Assembly: GCA_023250385.1 (NCBI GenBank) | Contig: JAHFAU010000010.1 | Coordinates: 1 to 23,708, forward strand | Length of the DNA stretch: 23,708 bases | Reading direction: 5' to 3' | Source of the DNA: Anaerolineales bacterium | GTDB taxonomy: Bacteria; Chloroflexota; Anaerolineae; Anaerolineales; E44-bin32 | Shown: one piece after another, positions 1 through 6,800 of the stretch | Position numbering within the stretch: position 1 is the stretch's first letter | Layout of the letters: each line of letters starts with the position of its first letter | Notes under the pieces: generated by a model | What the model was told of the DNA's origin: nothing | Databases searched by the model: none | What the model saw: only the letters and a program-made list of their open reading frames with translations | Made by a program: the position numbers and the translations under genes

Positions 1-1
1 G

Positions 2-439
2 AGCACCCTCTACCTGTGCTACGCGGTGGTCCCTCACATGCTCGAACGTGGCTCCGGCTGCATCATCGCCAGCCAGTCCTATTCGGTTAAACAGCCGATT
101 CCCCGCCTGATCACTTCGAACTCGCTACGGCTTGCGGTGATTGGCCTAATGAAGACTCTGGCCAACGAGCTGGGCCCGAAGGGAATCCGGGTGAACTCAA
201 TCAACCCGGCCTGGATCTGGACCGACCGGGTACAACAGATTATGGCCGACCGGGCCATGGCCAATCAGACGACGGTGGAATCCGAGACGGCCAAGGTGAT
301 CGCCGAGCTGCCGCTCGGCCGGATGGGAACCGTCGAAGAATATGGCAAAGCGATCGCCTGGCTGGCCTCTCCGGCAGCCGGCTTCGTGCATGGCCACGCC
401 CTGATGCTCGACGGGGGCGCGGTCGCGGCACCGCTATAG
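2..439 (+). CDS. SDR-family oxidoreductase, 3' part (5' end outside window)
   Basis: The reading frame is open from base 2, so the gene starts upstream and its nucleotide-binding Rossmann motif is not visible. What remains is the C-terminal half of a short-chain dehydrogenase/reductase: the catalytic-serine strand (IIASQS), the helix leading to LANELGPKGIRVNSINPAW, and the closing LMLDGGAV segment typical of FabG-like enzymes. Such enzymes reduce or oxidise hydroxyl/keto substrates with NAD(P)H. The usual YxxxK catalytic pair is not where it should be: the alignable stretch reads TSNSLRLAV, so Ser/Asn stand in for Tyr and Arg for Lys. I know SDR subgroups of this kind, with SN..R in that place, so this is probably a lineage trait and not damage. 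The substrate is unknown. lipA follows after 24 bases, but from its own promoter. Confidence 0.85.
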   Translation, partial: STLYLCYAVVPHMLERGSGCIIASQSYSVKQPIPRLITSNSLRLAVIGLMKTLANELGPKGIRVNSINPAWIWTDRVQQIMADRAMANQTTVESETAKVIAELPLGRMGTVEEYGKAIAWLASPAAGFVHGHALMLDGGAVAAPL

Positions 440-448
440 CCAGTGCGG

Positions 449-454
449 TAGAAT
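449..454 (+). promoter_or_regulatory. -10 element of lipA (leaderless transcript predicted)
   Basis: TAGAAT preceded by TGCGG. The last base lies nine bases before the lipA ATG, so transcription should begin about 2-4 bases upstream of that ATG. No Shine-Dalgarno sequence is present in the gap. No convincing -35 is visible. Confidence 0.5.
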
Positions 455-463
455 CGCCGGCGC

Positions 464-1405
464 ATGGCGTCTCTCATACCAGAGTCCGCGATCCAAGAGC
501 TCCCTCCCCGACCGCTGCGCCGTCCGGAGTGGATCAAGGTACGCGCCCCGGCCGGTCCGAACTACGCACGGGTGCGGGAGATCATGCGCAGCAAACTGCT
601 GCACACGGTCTGTGAAGAAGCCCGCTGCCCGAACCTGGGTGAGTGTTGGGGAGCCGGGACCGCCACCTTTCTGTTAATGGGCGACACATGCACACGCTCC
701 TGTGGCTTCTGCGACATCAAGACCGGCCGACCGCAGCAGCTGGACTGGCTGGAGCCGGAGCGGGTGGCCCGGGCGGTGCAGGCCATGGACCTGCGGCACG
801 CGGTGATTACCAGCGTCAATCGAGACGAGCGGGAAGACGGTGGCGCGCCGATCTTCGCCATGGTGATTCGGCGGATCCGCGAGCTGCAGCCGGGCTGTTC
901 GGTCGAGGTGCTGATCCCCGATTTCAAGGGATCGCGGGAGGCCCTATCGATCGTGATGGATGCCCGTCCGGAGATCCTCAATCACAACGTGGAGACCGTG
1001 CGGCGGCTCTTCAAGCGGGTCCAGCCGCAGGACCGGTACGAGTGGGCCCAGGCTACCCTTAGCAACGCCAGGCAGCTGGACCCGGATGTTCTCACCAAGT
1101 CCGGGATCATGGTTGGGCTGGGCGAGAGCCTGGACGAGCTCAAGGCCACGATGGGCGACTTGCGTTCCTGGGGCGTGGATATTCTGACCATCGGGCAATA
1201 CTTGCAGCCCTCCGCCAAGCACCTGCCCATCGAGCGCTACTACCACCCGCAGGAGTTCGCCGAGCTGAAGGATTATGGCCTGGAGATCGGCTTCCGCTGG
1301 GTGGAGAGCGGACCGTTGGTGCGTTCCTCCTACCATGCCGAGCAGCAGGTCCGAGCGCTGTCCGTGGTCCACCGGGAGTTGTACGGGGCGGGCCACTCCG
1401 GTTAG
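464..1405 (+). CDS. lipA: Lipoyl synthase
   Basis: Radical-SAM enzyme that inserts two sulfur atoms into the protein-bound octanoyl group to make lipoyl cofactor for 2-oxoacid dehydrogenases and the glycine cleavage system; cytoplasmic. At 313 residues it is a normal length. Both Fe-S clusters are encoded: the auxiliary-cluster cysteines C50, C55 and C61 (CEEARCPNLGEC) and the radical-SAM CX3CX2C motif C76, C80 and C83 (CTRSCGFC). The conserved C-terminal RSSY (residues 287-290), whose serine ligates the auxiliary cluster, is intact. The start is the ATG just behind a -10 element, which points to a leaderless mRNA. No lipB or other lipoate gene lies next to it in this window. The gene ends before a strong terminator. 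Confidence 0.97.
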   Translation: MASLIPESAIQELPPRPLRRPEWIKVRAPAGPNYARVREIMRSKLLHTVCEEARCPNLGECWGAGTATFLLMGDTCTRSCGFCDIKTGRPQQLDWLEPERVARAVQAMDLRHAVITSVNRDEREDGGAPIFAMVIRRIRELQPGCSVEVLIPDFKGSREALSIVMDARPEILNHNVETVRRLFKRVQPQDRYEWAQATLSNARQLDPDVLTKSGIMVGLGESLDELKATMGDLRSWGVDILTIGQYLQPSAKHLPIERYYHPQEFAELKDYGLEIGFRWVESGPLVRSSYHAEQQVRALSVVHRELYGAGHSG

Positions 1406-1428
1406 ACCTGTAGGGCCAGAATCAAATG

Positions 1429-1461
1429 AAAAGGCCCGGATTGTCGGGCCGTTTTGTTTTG
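1429..1461. terminator. Bidirectional intrinsic terminator
   Basis: GGCCCG (1433-1438) and CGGGCC (1445-1450) form a perfect 6-bp stem with a 6-base loop. TTTTGTTTT follows on the plus strand and AAAA precedes it, which gives U-rich tails in both directions. It sits between lipA and the convergent lipoprotein gene and can serve both. Confidence 0.85.
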
Positions 1462-1486
1462 TCTCAGATTATTTGAGCTAACCGGG

Positions 1487-3184
1487 CTAGGAGTCCGACG
1501 CTGCGGGACGATCCAGGATCGCAACCCGTAGGTCCTTGATTTCCAAGTAGATCACCGCCGCGTTGTTGGTCTCGTCCGATTCCTGGATCAGGTTGTAGGG
1601 ATCGGCGGTGGAGATCAGGGCGTACACCCCGTCGGGCAACCCGCTGATGTCGATCGACTGCCCCGGCAGGTAGTGGTCATACACATCCACCCAGCCGACC
1701 GAAAGTCCCTGGCGCCCGTAGGTGCAGGTTCCATAGACCATGCGGGGGGCATGATGGGGGTGCGGATTGGGGTGGATATCCCTCAGACAGTAGCTCACCT
1801 TGTCGCTGGTCGCTTTGACCTGGTCGAGGGTGCCATTCTCGGAGATCGACCAGAGCTCGTACAAGGAAAAGCTATCCAGGTGCCAGTGGTTATGGCCGGG
1901 GTGAAAGATGAACTCGCCGACCGCTCGCTCTTCATAGTTCCCATCACCCAGGTAAATGCGCTGGACTACGGAGTGGGTGCTGGCGTCCGCCTGGGCCCGG
2001 CCCCAAAGCTCGAGCGGCCCATACCCGCCGTTCCATACCGAGTTGGTCAGGCGCAGCAAGCTGGTGTCGGTGGAGTCGTCACGAGTGATGTAGAGCGAAG
2101 AAGGAGGCAGGGTCATCAGGTCGGGCAGCAGCAGGGGGTTCGAGCGTACTTGGGCTTCGAAAAGATCAGCGAGCAGGGCCGGATCCGGTTCCCGATTTTC
2201 AAGATACAGCCCGCTCATGATCAAGTCACGGTCCGGTGGGGTCCCGATGGGCTGCGGGCCATCCGGGGCGGAGGCGTTCAGCGGGAGAACCATGGTTTTG
2301 GAGTCAGATAGCAGGTCGGCCAGTTTGGCGGGGTCGTCGTCGCCATATTGGTAGGGAAGGACTGCGATCGGGTCCAATACTCGGGTGATGTCGGCCGCCT
2401 GCTCAGGGGAGAGTGAGGTGAGATCATCGATGCTGAGCAAGGCGACGTCGACTTGCTCGATCGCCTGAATGCCGAGAATGAAGTGGGCCTGGCCGGCCAG
2501 AAAGAGTCGGAATTCGCCGAAGGTGGCCAGATAGCTGTTGCTTGATTTCAGCTGCGGTCCATCCGGCGAAATCTCGGCGCGGAAAGTGGGCAGCGCCATG
2601 AGCTGAATATCGTCGACTGCGATCTCAACTCCCGCTTGCAAGGGAACAAAGGTGAGCAGTCCCTGCACTCGGCGGGCCGTCATCGCATCCACAATCAGCA
2701 GAGTGGAATCCTTGGAGACGGCCCGGATCGCGTGCAGGTCGAGATGCTCAGGCGACGGATCGGTGATCCAGATCTGGTCGGCCTTGGGCAGCGTCTCGTA
2801 GTCGCCCGCCTTGGACCATGGATTCACGTGGACCACGGTATCGCCGAATTTCAGCATGAGCGAGCCGGAGCCGACCTGACGCAGCTTGACCGTTCCGCTC
2901 GGAGTGTCGAACACGATGGTTCGTTCGCCGAATTCGTCGTTCCAGATGAGGCGAGCCAGCAGGCCGGGAGGGTCAACTGCCAGTGGAACTGCCGGGTCCG
3001 CCACAACGCTTTGATCCGCGGCCCTCAGTGGCGCCGCAGGCTCCGGCAGCGAAAGGACGATCGAGCTCGGCGGGACAATGTGTTCGGCGGGCAGAACAGA
3101 ACAGCCGCCGATCGCGGCGGCGCCGAGCAGGCCCGCCAGGGCGGGATGGAGGGAGCGGAAGGGGAGGGGGAGGGCCCTTGGCAT
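1487..3184 (-). CDS. Lipoprotein fusing a degraded UlaG-type MBL fold to a lysyl-oxidase domain
   Basis: Predicted exported lipoprotein of 565 residues. The N-terminus is hydrophobic and ends in the lipobox IGGC (Cys28). Residues about 93-300 follow the plan of UlaG-like metallo-beta-lactamase-fold proteins (VNPWSKAGDYETLPKAD, then ITDPSPEHLD), but the metal-binding HxHxDH has become DPSPEH (142-147), keeping only the last His. The later GDT-like position reads AGQAH. This half therefore probably does not bind the usual two metals. Residues about 350-550 match the lysyl-oxidase family: FHPGHNHWHL (427-436) carries the copper-site histidines, followed by an SYCLRD block, a GWVDVYDHYLPGQ block and the ending ESDETNNAA. 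Lysyl oxidases use copper and a lysine-tyrosine quinone to oxidise primary amines; activity here is not shown. The gene stands alone and converges on lipA. Confidence 0.8.
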   Translation of the reverse strand: MPRALPLPFRSLHPALAGLLGAAAIGGCSVLPAEHIVPPSSIVLSLPEPAAPLRAADQSVVADPAVPLAVDPPGLLARLIWNDEFGERTIVFDTPSGTVKLRQVGSGSLMLKFGDTVVHVNPWSKAGDYETLPKADQIWITDPSPEHLDLHAIRAVSKDSTLLIVDAMTARRVQGLLTFVPLQAGVEIAVDDIQLMALPTFRAEISPDGPQLKSSNSYLATFGEFRLFLAGQAHFILGIQAIEQVDVALLSIDDLTSLSPEQAADITRVLDPIAVLPYQYGDDDPAKLADLLSDSKTMVLPLNASAPDGPQPIGTPPDRDLIMSGLYLENREPDPALLADLFEAQVRSNPLLLPDLMTLPPSSLYITRDDSTDTSLLRLTNSVWNGGYGPLELWGRAQADASTHSVVQRIYLGDGNYEERAVGEFIFHPGHNHWHLDSFSLYELWSISENGTLDQVKATSDKVSYCLRDIHPNPHPHHAPRMVYGTCTYGRQGLSVGWVDVYDHYLPGQSIDISGLPDGVYALISTADPYNLIQESDETNNAAVIYLEIKDLRVAILDRPAASDS

Positions 3185-3339
3185 CGGGGAACGGTCTCCT
3201 GATGATTACAGCACGGCAGGGGGCGGCGTGTGAATAGTTCGACAGGGCCAAAGGATTTGGGCCGAGCCGAGGCTACCGTGGGAATCGCTCCAGTGGACCG
3301 ACCGCCGTGACTCAGCGCCGGCACTCCGCCTGGGGGCTG

Positions 3340-3345
3340 TACAAT
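3340..3345 (+). promoter_or_regulatory. -10 element and RBS of csaA
   Basis: TACAAT preceded by GGGCTG. A transcript start near 3352 leaves a short leader that contains the strong ribosome site AAAGGAG (3358-3364), five bases before the ATG at 3370. This spacing decides the start codon of the gene. Confidence 0.5.
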
Positions 3346-3369
3346 CAGCCCGCCGGGAAAGGAGACCCG

Positions 3370-3708
3370 ATGGGGCAGATTCAGTGGCCTGACTTCGAAA
3401 AGGTGGATATGCGGGTGGGCCGGGTGTTGGAAGTCGAAAACTTCCCGGAGGCCCGGAACCCTTCTTACCTCTTGCGAATAGACTTCGGCCCGGAGGTCGG
3501 CGTCAAACGCTCGGCAGCCGCGATCCGTGATCTGTATACCAAGGAGGAAATCAGCGACCGGCTAGTAGTCGCGGTGGTCAACTTCCCGCCCAAGCAGATC
3601 GCCACCCATATCTCGGAAGTGCTGGTGCTGGCGGGAGTTAATCCGGATGGATCGATGCGGCTGCTGCAGCCCGATGCTGAGGTTCAGCTCGGGGCGCGAG
3701 TCCGCTGA
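3370..3708 (+). CDS. csaA: CsaA-like tRNA-binding (EMAP/OB-fold) protein
   Basis: Small cytoplasmic protein of 112 residues, matching the usual CsaA length of about 110. It is a single OB-fold tRNA-binding domain as found in CsaA, the Trbp111 family and the C-terminus of MetRS. Visible family signatures are DMRVGRVLEVENFPEARNPSY, then SAAAIRDLYTKEE, and the almost invariant VVAVVNFPPKQIA. CsaA proteins bind tRNA or other ligands and were described as having chaperone-like or export-related activity; the true role is uncertain. I chose the ATG at 3370 over an upstream in-frame GTG at 3307 because of the AAAGGAG ribosome site, and because homologues begin at this point. It converges on the LiaF-like gene with only three bases between the stops. 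Confidence 0.92.
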   Translation: MGQIQWPDFEKVDMRVGRVLEVENFPEARNPSYLLRIDFGPEVGVKRSAAAIRDLYTKEEISDRLVVAVVNFPPKQIATHISEVLVLAGVNPDGSMRLLQPDAEVQLGARVR

Positions 3709-3711
3709 CGG

Positions 3712-4377
3712 CTAGTTGTGGACCTCGATCCCCCCGAACGCGACGAAACAGCGCACGTGGAGTATCGGAAGCTCCGCCGAGGCATCCTCCCGCAGCCGCG
3801 CCTTGTTGCTCCAGCCCCCAAAGATGGGCATCCCGCTCACATGCACCTTCCAGTTCTCAGGCACCATGAGTTCGATTCCGCCGAAGGCGGTGGCCAGATC
3901 GAGCTCGGCTCCCCCGGGGGCCAGCTTGGCATCCCGCAGGTCGACCTCCGTCCCACCAAACAAGGCCGTCGCGCTGCCCCCCTCGAACGCCTGCGAGTTC
4001 ACCCGGCGGTCCATACCGCCAAACATCACGAAGCTGTCCAGCCGGTCATCGGAGTGGGTGGTTGGGGAGCGGCGGGTCCGGTTCAGCAGCATGAACGCAC
4101 CGGCTGAGATCAGGATCAGCGGCCAGATAAGCTGACCGATGTTGATTTCCAGAATTTCCAGCCGGTCGACCTGGAAGAGAACTCCCAGCACAACGACGAA
4201 TATGCCGGCCAACGCAGGGACCGACCGGGTGGCGAGCTGGATGACTCCAATCAGGATCAGAATTAGCGGCCACCAGGTAGCCAGAATCGGCCCGAAGTCG
4301 ACGACACCCATCTGGTCCAGCAGGAAACCGCCCCCAATCACCACCAGACCCGCTCCCAAGAAAACGCGCCAGGACAT
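3712..4377 (-). CDS. LiaF-like membrane protein (cell-wall-stress response type)
   Basis: 221 residues. Four hydrophobic segments at about 5-20, 31-50, 53-70 and 80-98 have the short WWPLILILIG / IWPLILISAG helices typical of the LiaI/LiaF transmembrane region. A soluble domain at 113-221 has the repeating FGG turns (VMFGGMDR, ALFGGTEVDL, AFGGIELMVP, PIFGG, VAFGGIEV) of the LiaF C-terminal beta-roll (DUF2154 type). In Firmicutes LiaF restrains the LiaSR two-component system that senses lipid-II-targeting antibiotics. No histidine kinase or response regulator lies in this window, so a LiaSR link is not supported here. The start ATG has a good ribosome site (GGAAGGAG, complement of about 4385-4392). 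Confidence 0.85.
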   Translation of the reverse strand: MSWRVFLGAGLVVIGGGFLLDQMGVVDFGPILATWWPLILILIGVIQLATRSVPALAGIFVVVLGVLFQVDRLEILEINIGQLIWPLILISAGAFMLLNRTRRSPTTHSDDRLDSFVMFGGMDRRVNSQAFEGGSATALFGGTEVDLRDAKLAPGGAELDLATAFGGIELMVPENWKVHVSGMPIFGGWSNKARLREDASAELPILHVRCFVAFGGIEVHN

Positions 4378-4407
4378 TTCCTGCTCCTTCCAACTCTCGT
4401 CAGCTTC

Positions 4408-4413
4408 ATTCTA
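4408..4413 (-). promoter_or_regulatory. -10 element of the LiaF-like gene
   Basis: Read on the minus strand, TAGAAT preceded by CAGG. The transcript would begin near 4401, upstream of the ribosome site. No good -35 is visible. Confidence 0.45.
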
Positions 4414-4519
4414 CCTGAAGGCCTTCGGTCCAAGCCGCGCTCGATGAGTCAAGACCTCCACGCGATCCTGCCGGCGATGTCAATCGGCTGCTGGTTGAGT
4501 TCCTATCCAGGCAAAACCT

Positions 4520-5527
4520 ATGAAGTTTGACGCCCAAATCGAGCCGGCCTCGCTCGGTGAGGTCCCGCTCATAGCGGCCGGCGCAGAACGGATCGGGTTC
4601 GACGCCCTCTGGTCGTCCGAGACTCAGCACGATCCGTTCCTCCCGCTGGCGCTGGTGGCCGAGCACACCCGGCGGCTGCAGTTCGGCACCGCGGTGGCCA
4701 TCGGGTTCGCCCGCAGCCCCGCCACCCTGGCCTACACCGCCTGGGATCTGGCGGAGGCTTCCGAGGGTCGCTTCATTCTGGGCCTGGGCACCCAAGTCAA
4801 GCCGCACATCCAGCGGCGGTTCGGCATGCCCTGGCCGGAATCGCCGGTCGGGAAACTGCGCGAACTGATCACGGCCGTGCGTGCCTTCTGGGAAGCCTGG
4901 CAATCCGGCGAACGGCTGAATTTCCGAGGTGAGTACTACAAGCTCACCCTCATGTCGCCCTTCTTCAACCCCGGGCCGATCGATCACCCCCAGATCCCGG
5001 TCTACGTCGCCGGAGTGAACACCGGGCTGTGCCGCCTCGCGGGAGAGCTGGCTGATGGCTTCCATTCGCACCCGTATCACTCGGCCCGCTATCTGCGGGA
5101 AGTCGTACGCCCGGCGATCGCCGAAGGGGCGAACGCGGCTGGGAGGCCGGCCGAGGCGATCCGCCTGTCAACGACTGCCTTTGCGGTCACCGATCCCCAG
5201 GAAGCCGAATTCGTACGCGGCCAGATTGCGTTCTACGCCTCCACGCCCAGCTACCGGGGAGTCATGGAGCTGCACGGCTGGGGGGAAACCGCCGACCAAC
5301 TGCAGGGACTGGCACGGCGGGGGGAGTGGGCGGCGATGGGCGAACGGATCACTCAAGAGATGCTGGAAGCCTTCGCCGTGGTCTGTCGGCCGGAAGAACT
5401 CGGCTCTGCGCTGTTGGAGCGCTATCAGGGACTGGTGGACCGATTGGCACTCTACCTCCCGTACCTCCCCGGCCAGCGGGACCCGGTCTGGAGCCGCCTG
5501 GTCCGGAGCATCCAGGACGAGTCCTAG
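4520..5527 (+). CDS. LLM-class (F420-dependent type) oxidoreductase
   Basis: 335 residues, the usual length for luciferase-like monooxygenase (LLM) family TIM-barrel enzymes that use reduced flavin or coenzyme F420. Family landmarks in order: an N-terminal strand with GAERIGFDALWSSET, the helix after LQFGTAVAIGFARSP, the ASEGRFILGLGTQ strand, the FRGEYYKL loop and IPVYVAGVNTGLCRLAGELADG. The pattern is closest to the subfamily annotated as TIGR03617-type F420-dependent oxidoreductases; a flavin-dependent enzyme cannot be excluded. The substrate is unknown and no F420 biosynthesis gene is in the window. No clear Shine-Dalgarno precedes the ATG, although MKFDAQI is a natural family start. It is probably a single-gene unit, because the next gene has its own promoter. 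Confidence 0.88.
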   Translation: MKFDAQIEPASLGEVPLIAAGAERIGFDALWSSETQHDPFLPLALVAEHTRRLQFGTAVAIGFARSPATLAYTAWDLAEASEGRFILGLGTQVKPHIQRRFGMPWPESPVGKLRELITAVRAFWEAWQSGERLNFRGEYYKLTLMSPFFNPGPIDHPQIPVYVAGVNTGLCRLAGELADGFHSHPYHSARYLREVVRPAIAEGANAAGRPAEAIRLSTTAFAVTDPQEAEFVRGQIAFYASTPSYRGVMELHGWGETADQLQGLARRGEWAAMGERITQEMLEAFAVVCRPEELGSALLERYQGLVDRLALYLPYLPGQRDPVWSRLVRSIQDES

Positions 5528-5546
5528 GTTACCTTCGCTACCTGCC

Positions 5547-5575
5547 TTGACAGACCCGCCGAAGTGCGGTTTATT
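5547..5575 (+). promoter_or_regulatory. Promoter for the membrane protein / ABC exporter unit
   Basis: A consensus -35 TTGACA (5547-5552) is followed after 17 bases by TTTATT (5570-5575). The expected start falls on or next to the ATG at 5582, which has no ribosome site. The mRNA is probably leaderless. This is one of only two plain -35 boxes I found in the window. Confidence 0.55.
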
Positions 5576-5581
5576 GGCCAA

Positions 5582-6064
5582 ATGCCCTCTTCACCCCTCA
5601 CCAAAAAGCAGATTCGCTGGGCCCGGCGCTGGATGACGCTGGTCCTTCTCGGTCTCTTCATAACGATCATCGGTGTCGACCCGGACCTGATCGGCCTCGA
5701 CCGCAGCCCCGTGGTCGGGTTCGTGCAGATCGGGGTGTGGTCGACCGGCCTGGCGATTCTGCTGCTCGGGGCCACCCTGACGGTGCGGGTCGTGCGCAAC
5801 AGCCGCCCCAAATCGCTCCGCTCGGAGGTCGGGCTGCGGCTGATTGCCACCGGTTATGTCTTTGCTGTGGCGGCCTCGTTTGCGGACTTCCTGGGCATCG
5901 GCTCCCATGCGCTCCCCACCATCTATTTTGGCCCACTGCAGGTGATTGGACTGGCCCTAAGCGTGCTGACGAGTTTGCTAGGCCTGATCCTGTATTGGCC
6001 CAGCCAGGCGAAGCGGAGCGAACGCGCCGCAAGGCCGGCGGCGGCGGCCGCCTCTGCAGACTAA
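5582..6064 (+). CDS. Small four-helix membrane protein, unknown function
   Basis: 160 residues with no family I recognise. Four hydrophobic stretches at about 18-32, 46-70, 84-104 and 116-138 are flanked by a basic N-terminus (KKQIRWARRW) and a basic, alanine-rich tail (KRSERAARPAAAAASAD) expected to face the cytoplasm. I start it at the ATG 5582 and not the upstream in-frame GTG at 5564, because the GTG lies inside the predicted promoter spacer. The next gene, an ABC-2 ATPase, follows after 16 bases on the same strand with a TTG start. The three genes thus look like one unit, and this protein may be an accessory to the exporter; that is inference from position only. Confidence 0.75.
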   Translation: MPSSPLTKKQIRWARRWMTLVLLGLFITIIGVDPDLIGLDRSPVVGFVQIGVWSTGLAILLLGATLTVRVVRNSRPKSLRSEVGLRLIATGYVFAVAASFADFLGIGSHALPTIYFGPLQVIGLALSVLTSLLGLILYWPSQAKRSERAARPAAAAASAD

Positions 6065-6080
6065 ACCAGCCAGCTCACCA

Positions 6081-6800
6081 TTGGAATTCTCCATTGAGAC
6101 CGTCCGGCTGACCAAGGCCTTCGGCGCCATCCGGGCAGTCGCCGAGCTCGACCTGCGGGTCCAGCCCGGTGAGATCTACGGGCTGCTCGGGCCGAATGGC
6201 TCCGGCAAGACGACCTTGATGCGGCTGCTCGTAGGGCTGGCCAAGGCCGACAGTGGGGAGGCTCGCGTGCTGGGGCGGCGAATGCCGGACCGCGGCCTGT
6301 TGGCTGACGTGGGATACATGACCCAGGCGGAGGCCCTCTACGCTGATCTGACCGCGCACGAGAATGTCCTTTTCTTCGCCGCCTTGAGCGGAGTCAAGAC
6401 CGCTTCCTGGATCGGAGAAGCGCTCGAGTTGGTCGGGCTGCAGGCCCGCGCGAACGACCTGGTGGGGTCGCTGAGCGGTGGGTTGCGCCGGCGGGTCTCG
6501 CTGGCCTGTGCACTGGTCCACCGGCCGCGGCTGCTGATCCTCGACGAGCCGACCGTCGGGGTCGACCCCCAACTGCGGGTGGCATTCTGGGAACACTTTC
6601 GGCGTTTGGCCGACGGTGGTGTCACGCTGGTCATCTCCAGCCACGTGATGGACGAGGCCGGGCGCTGCGACCGGCTGGGCTTTATGCGGGAGGGCCGGCT
6701 GATCGCCGAAGGCAGCCCGGAGCAGCTGAGGCAGCGCAGCGGGACGATGGATCTAGAGCAGGCCTTCCTCAAGTTTGCCGAGGCCGATCATGCAGCCTAA
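6081..6800 (+). CDS. ABC-2 exporter ATP-binding protein
   Basis: 239 residues, a complete nucleotide-binding domain: Walker A GPNGSGKT (37-44), Q-loop Q82 (YMTQAEALY), signature LSGGL (131-135), Walker B LLILDE (151-156) and H-loop His188 (ISSH). It powers the permease encoded next. The type is the CcmA/DrrA/NodI-like class that exports drugs, lipids or polysaccharides. The best start is TTG at 6081, since homologues begin just before the IETVRLTKAFG strand and no ATG or GTG is available there; the ribosome site is weak. It overlaps the permease start by 11 bases, which suggests translational coupling. The substrate is unknown. Confidence 0.92.
   Translation: MEFSIETVRLTKAFGAIRAVAELDLRVQPGEIYGLLGPNGSGKTTLMRLLVGLAKADSGEARVLGRRMPDRGLLADVGYMTQAEALYADLTAHENVLFFAALSGVKTASWIGEALELVGLQARANDLVGSLSGGLRRRVSLACALVHRPRLLILDEPTVGVDPQLRVAFWEHFRRLADGGVTLVISSHVMDEAGRCDRLGFMREGRLIAEGSPEQLRQRSGTMDLEQAFLKFAEADHAA

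Noticed and set aside
1673..2311. A 212-codon plus-strand frame inside the lipoprotein gene
   Set aside because: It is antisense to the recognised lysyl-oxidase domain, and its translation shows no fold or motif.
2824..2837. TTCACGTGGACCAC, resembling the parS-like site
   Set aside because: It lies inside the coding sequence of the fusion lipoprotein and differs at key symmetric positions, so it is probably chance.
3307..3369. N-terminal extension of CsaA from an upstream in-frame GTG
   Set aside because: The added 21 residues do not match the family, cross the promoter, and the internal ATG has a strong ribosome site.
4444..4530. A 28-codon plus-strand ORF overlapping the LLM gene start
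   Set aside because: No ribosome site, no promoter and no recognisable sequence; overlap with the LLM start by 11 bases is not enough support.
4406..5080. A 224-codon minus-strand frame across the LLM oxidoreductase start
   Set aside because: The opposite strand encodes a clear LLM enzyme; this frame has no recognisable domain.
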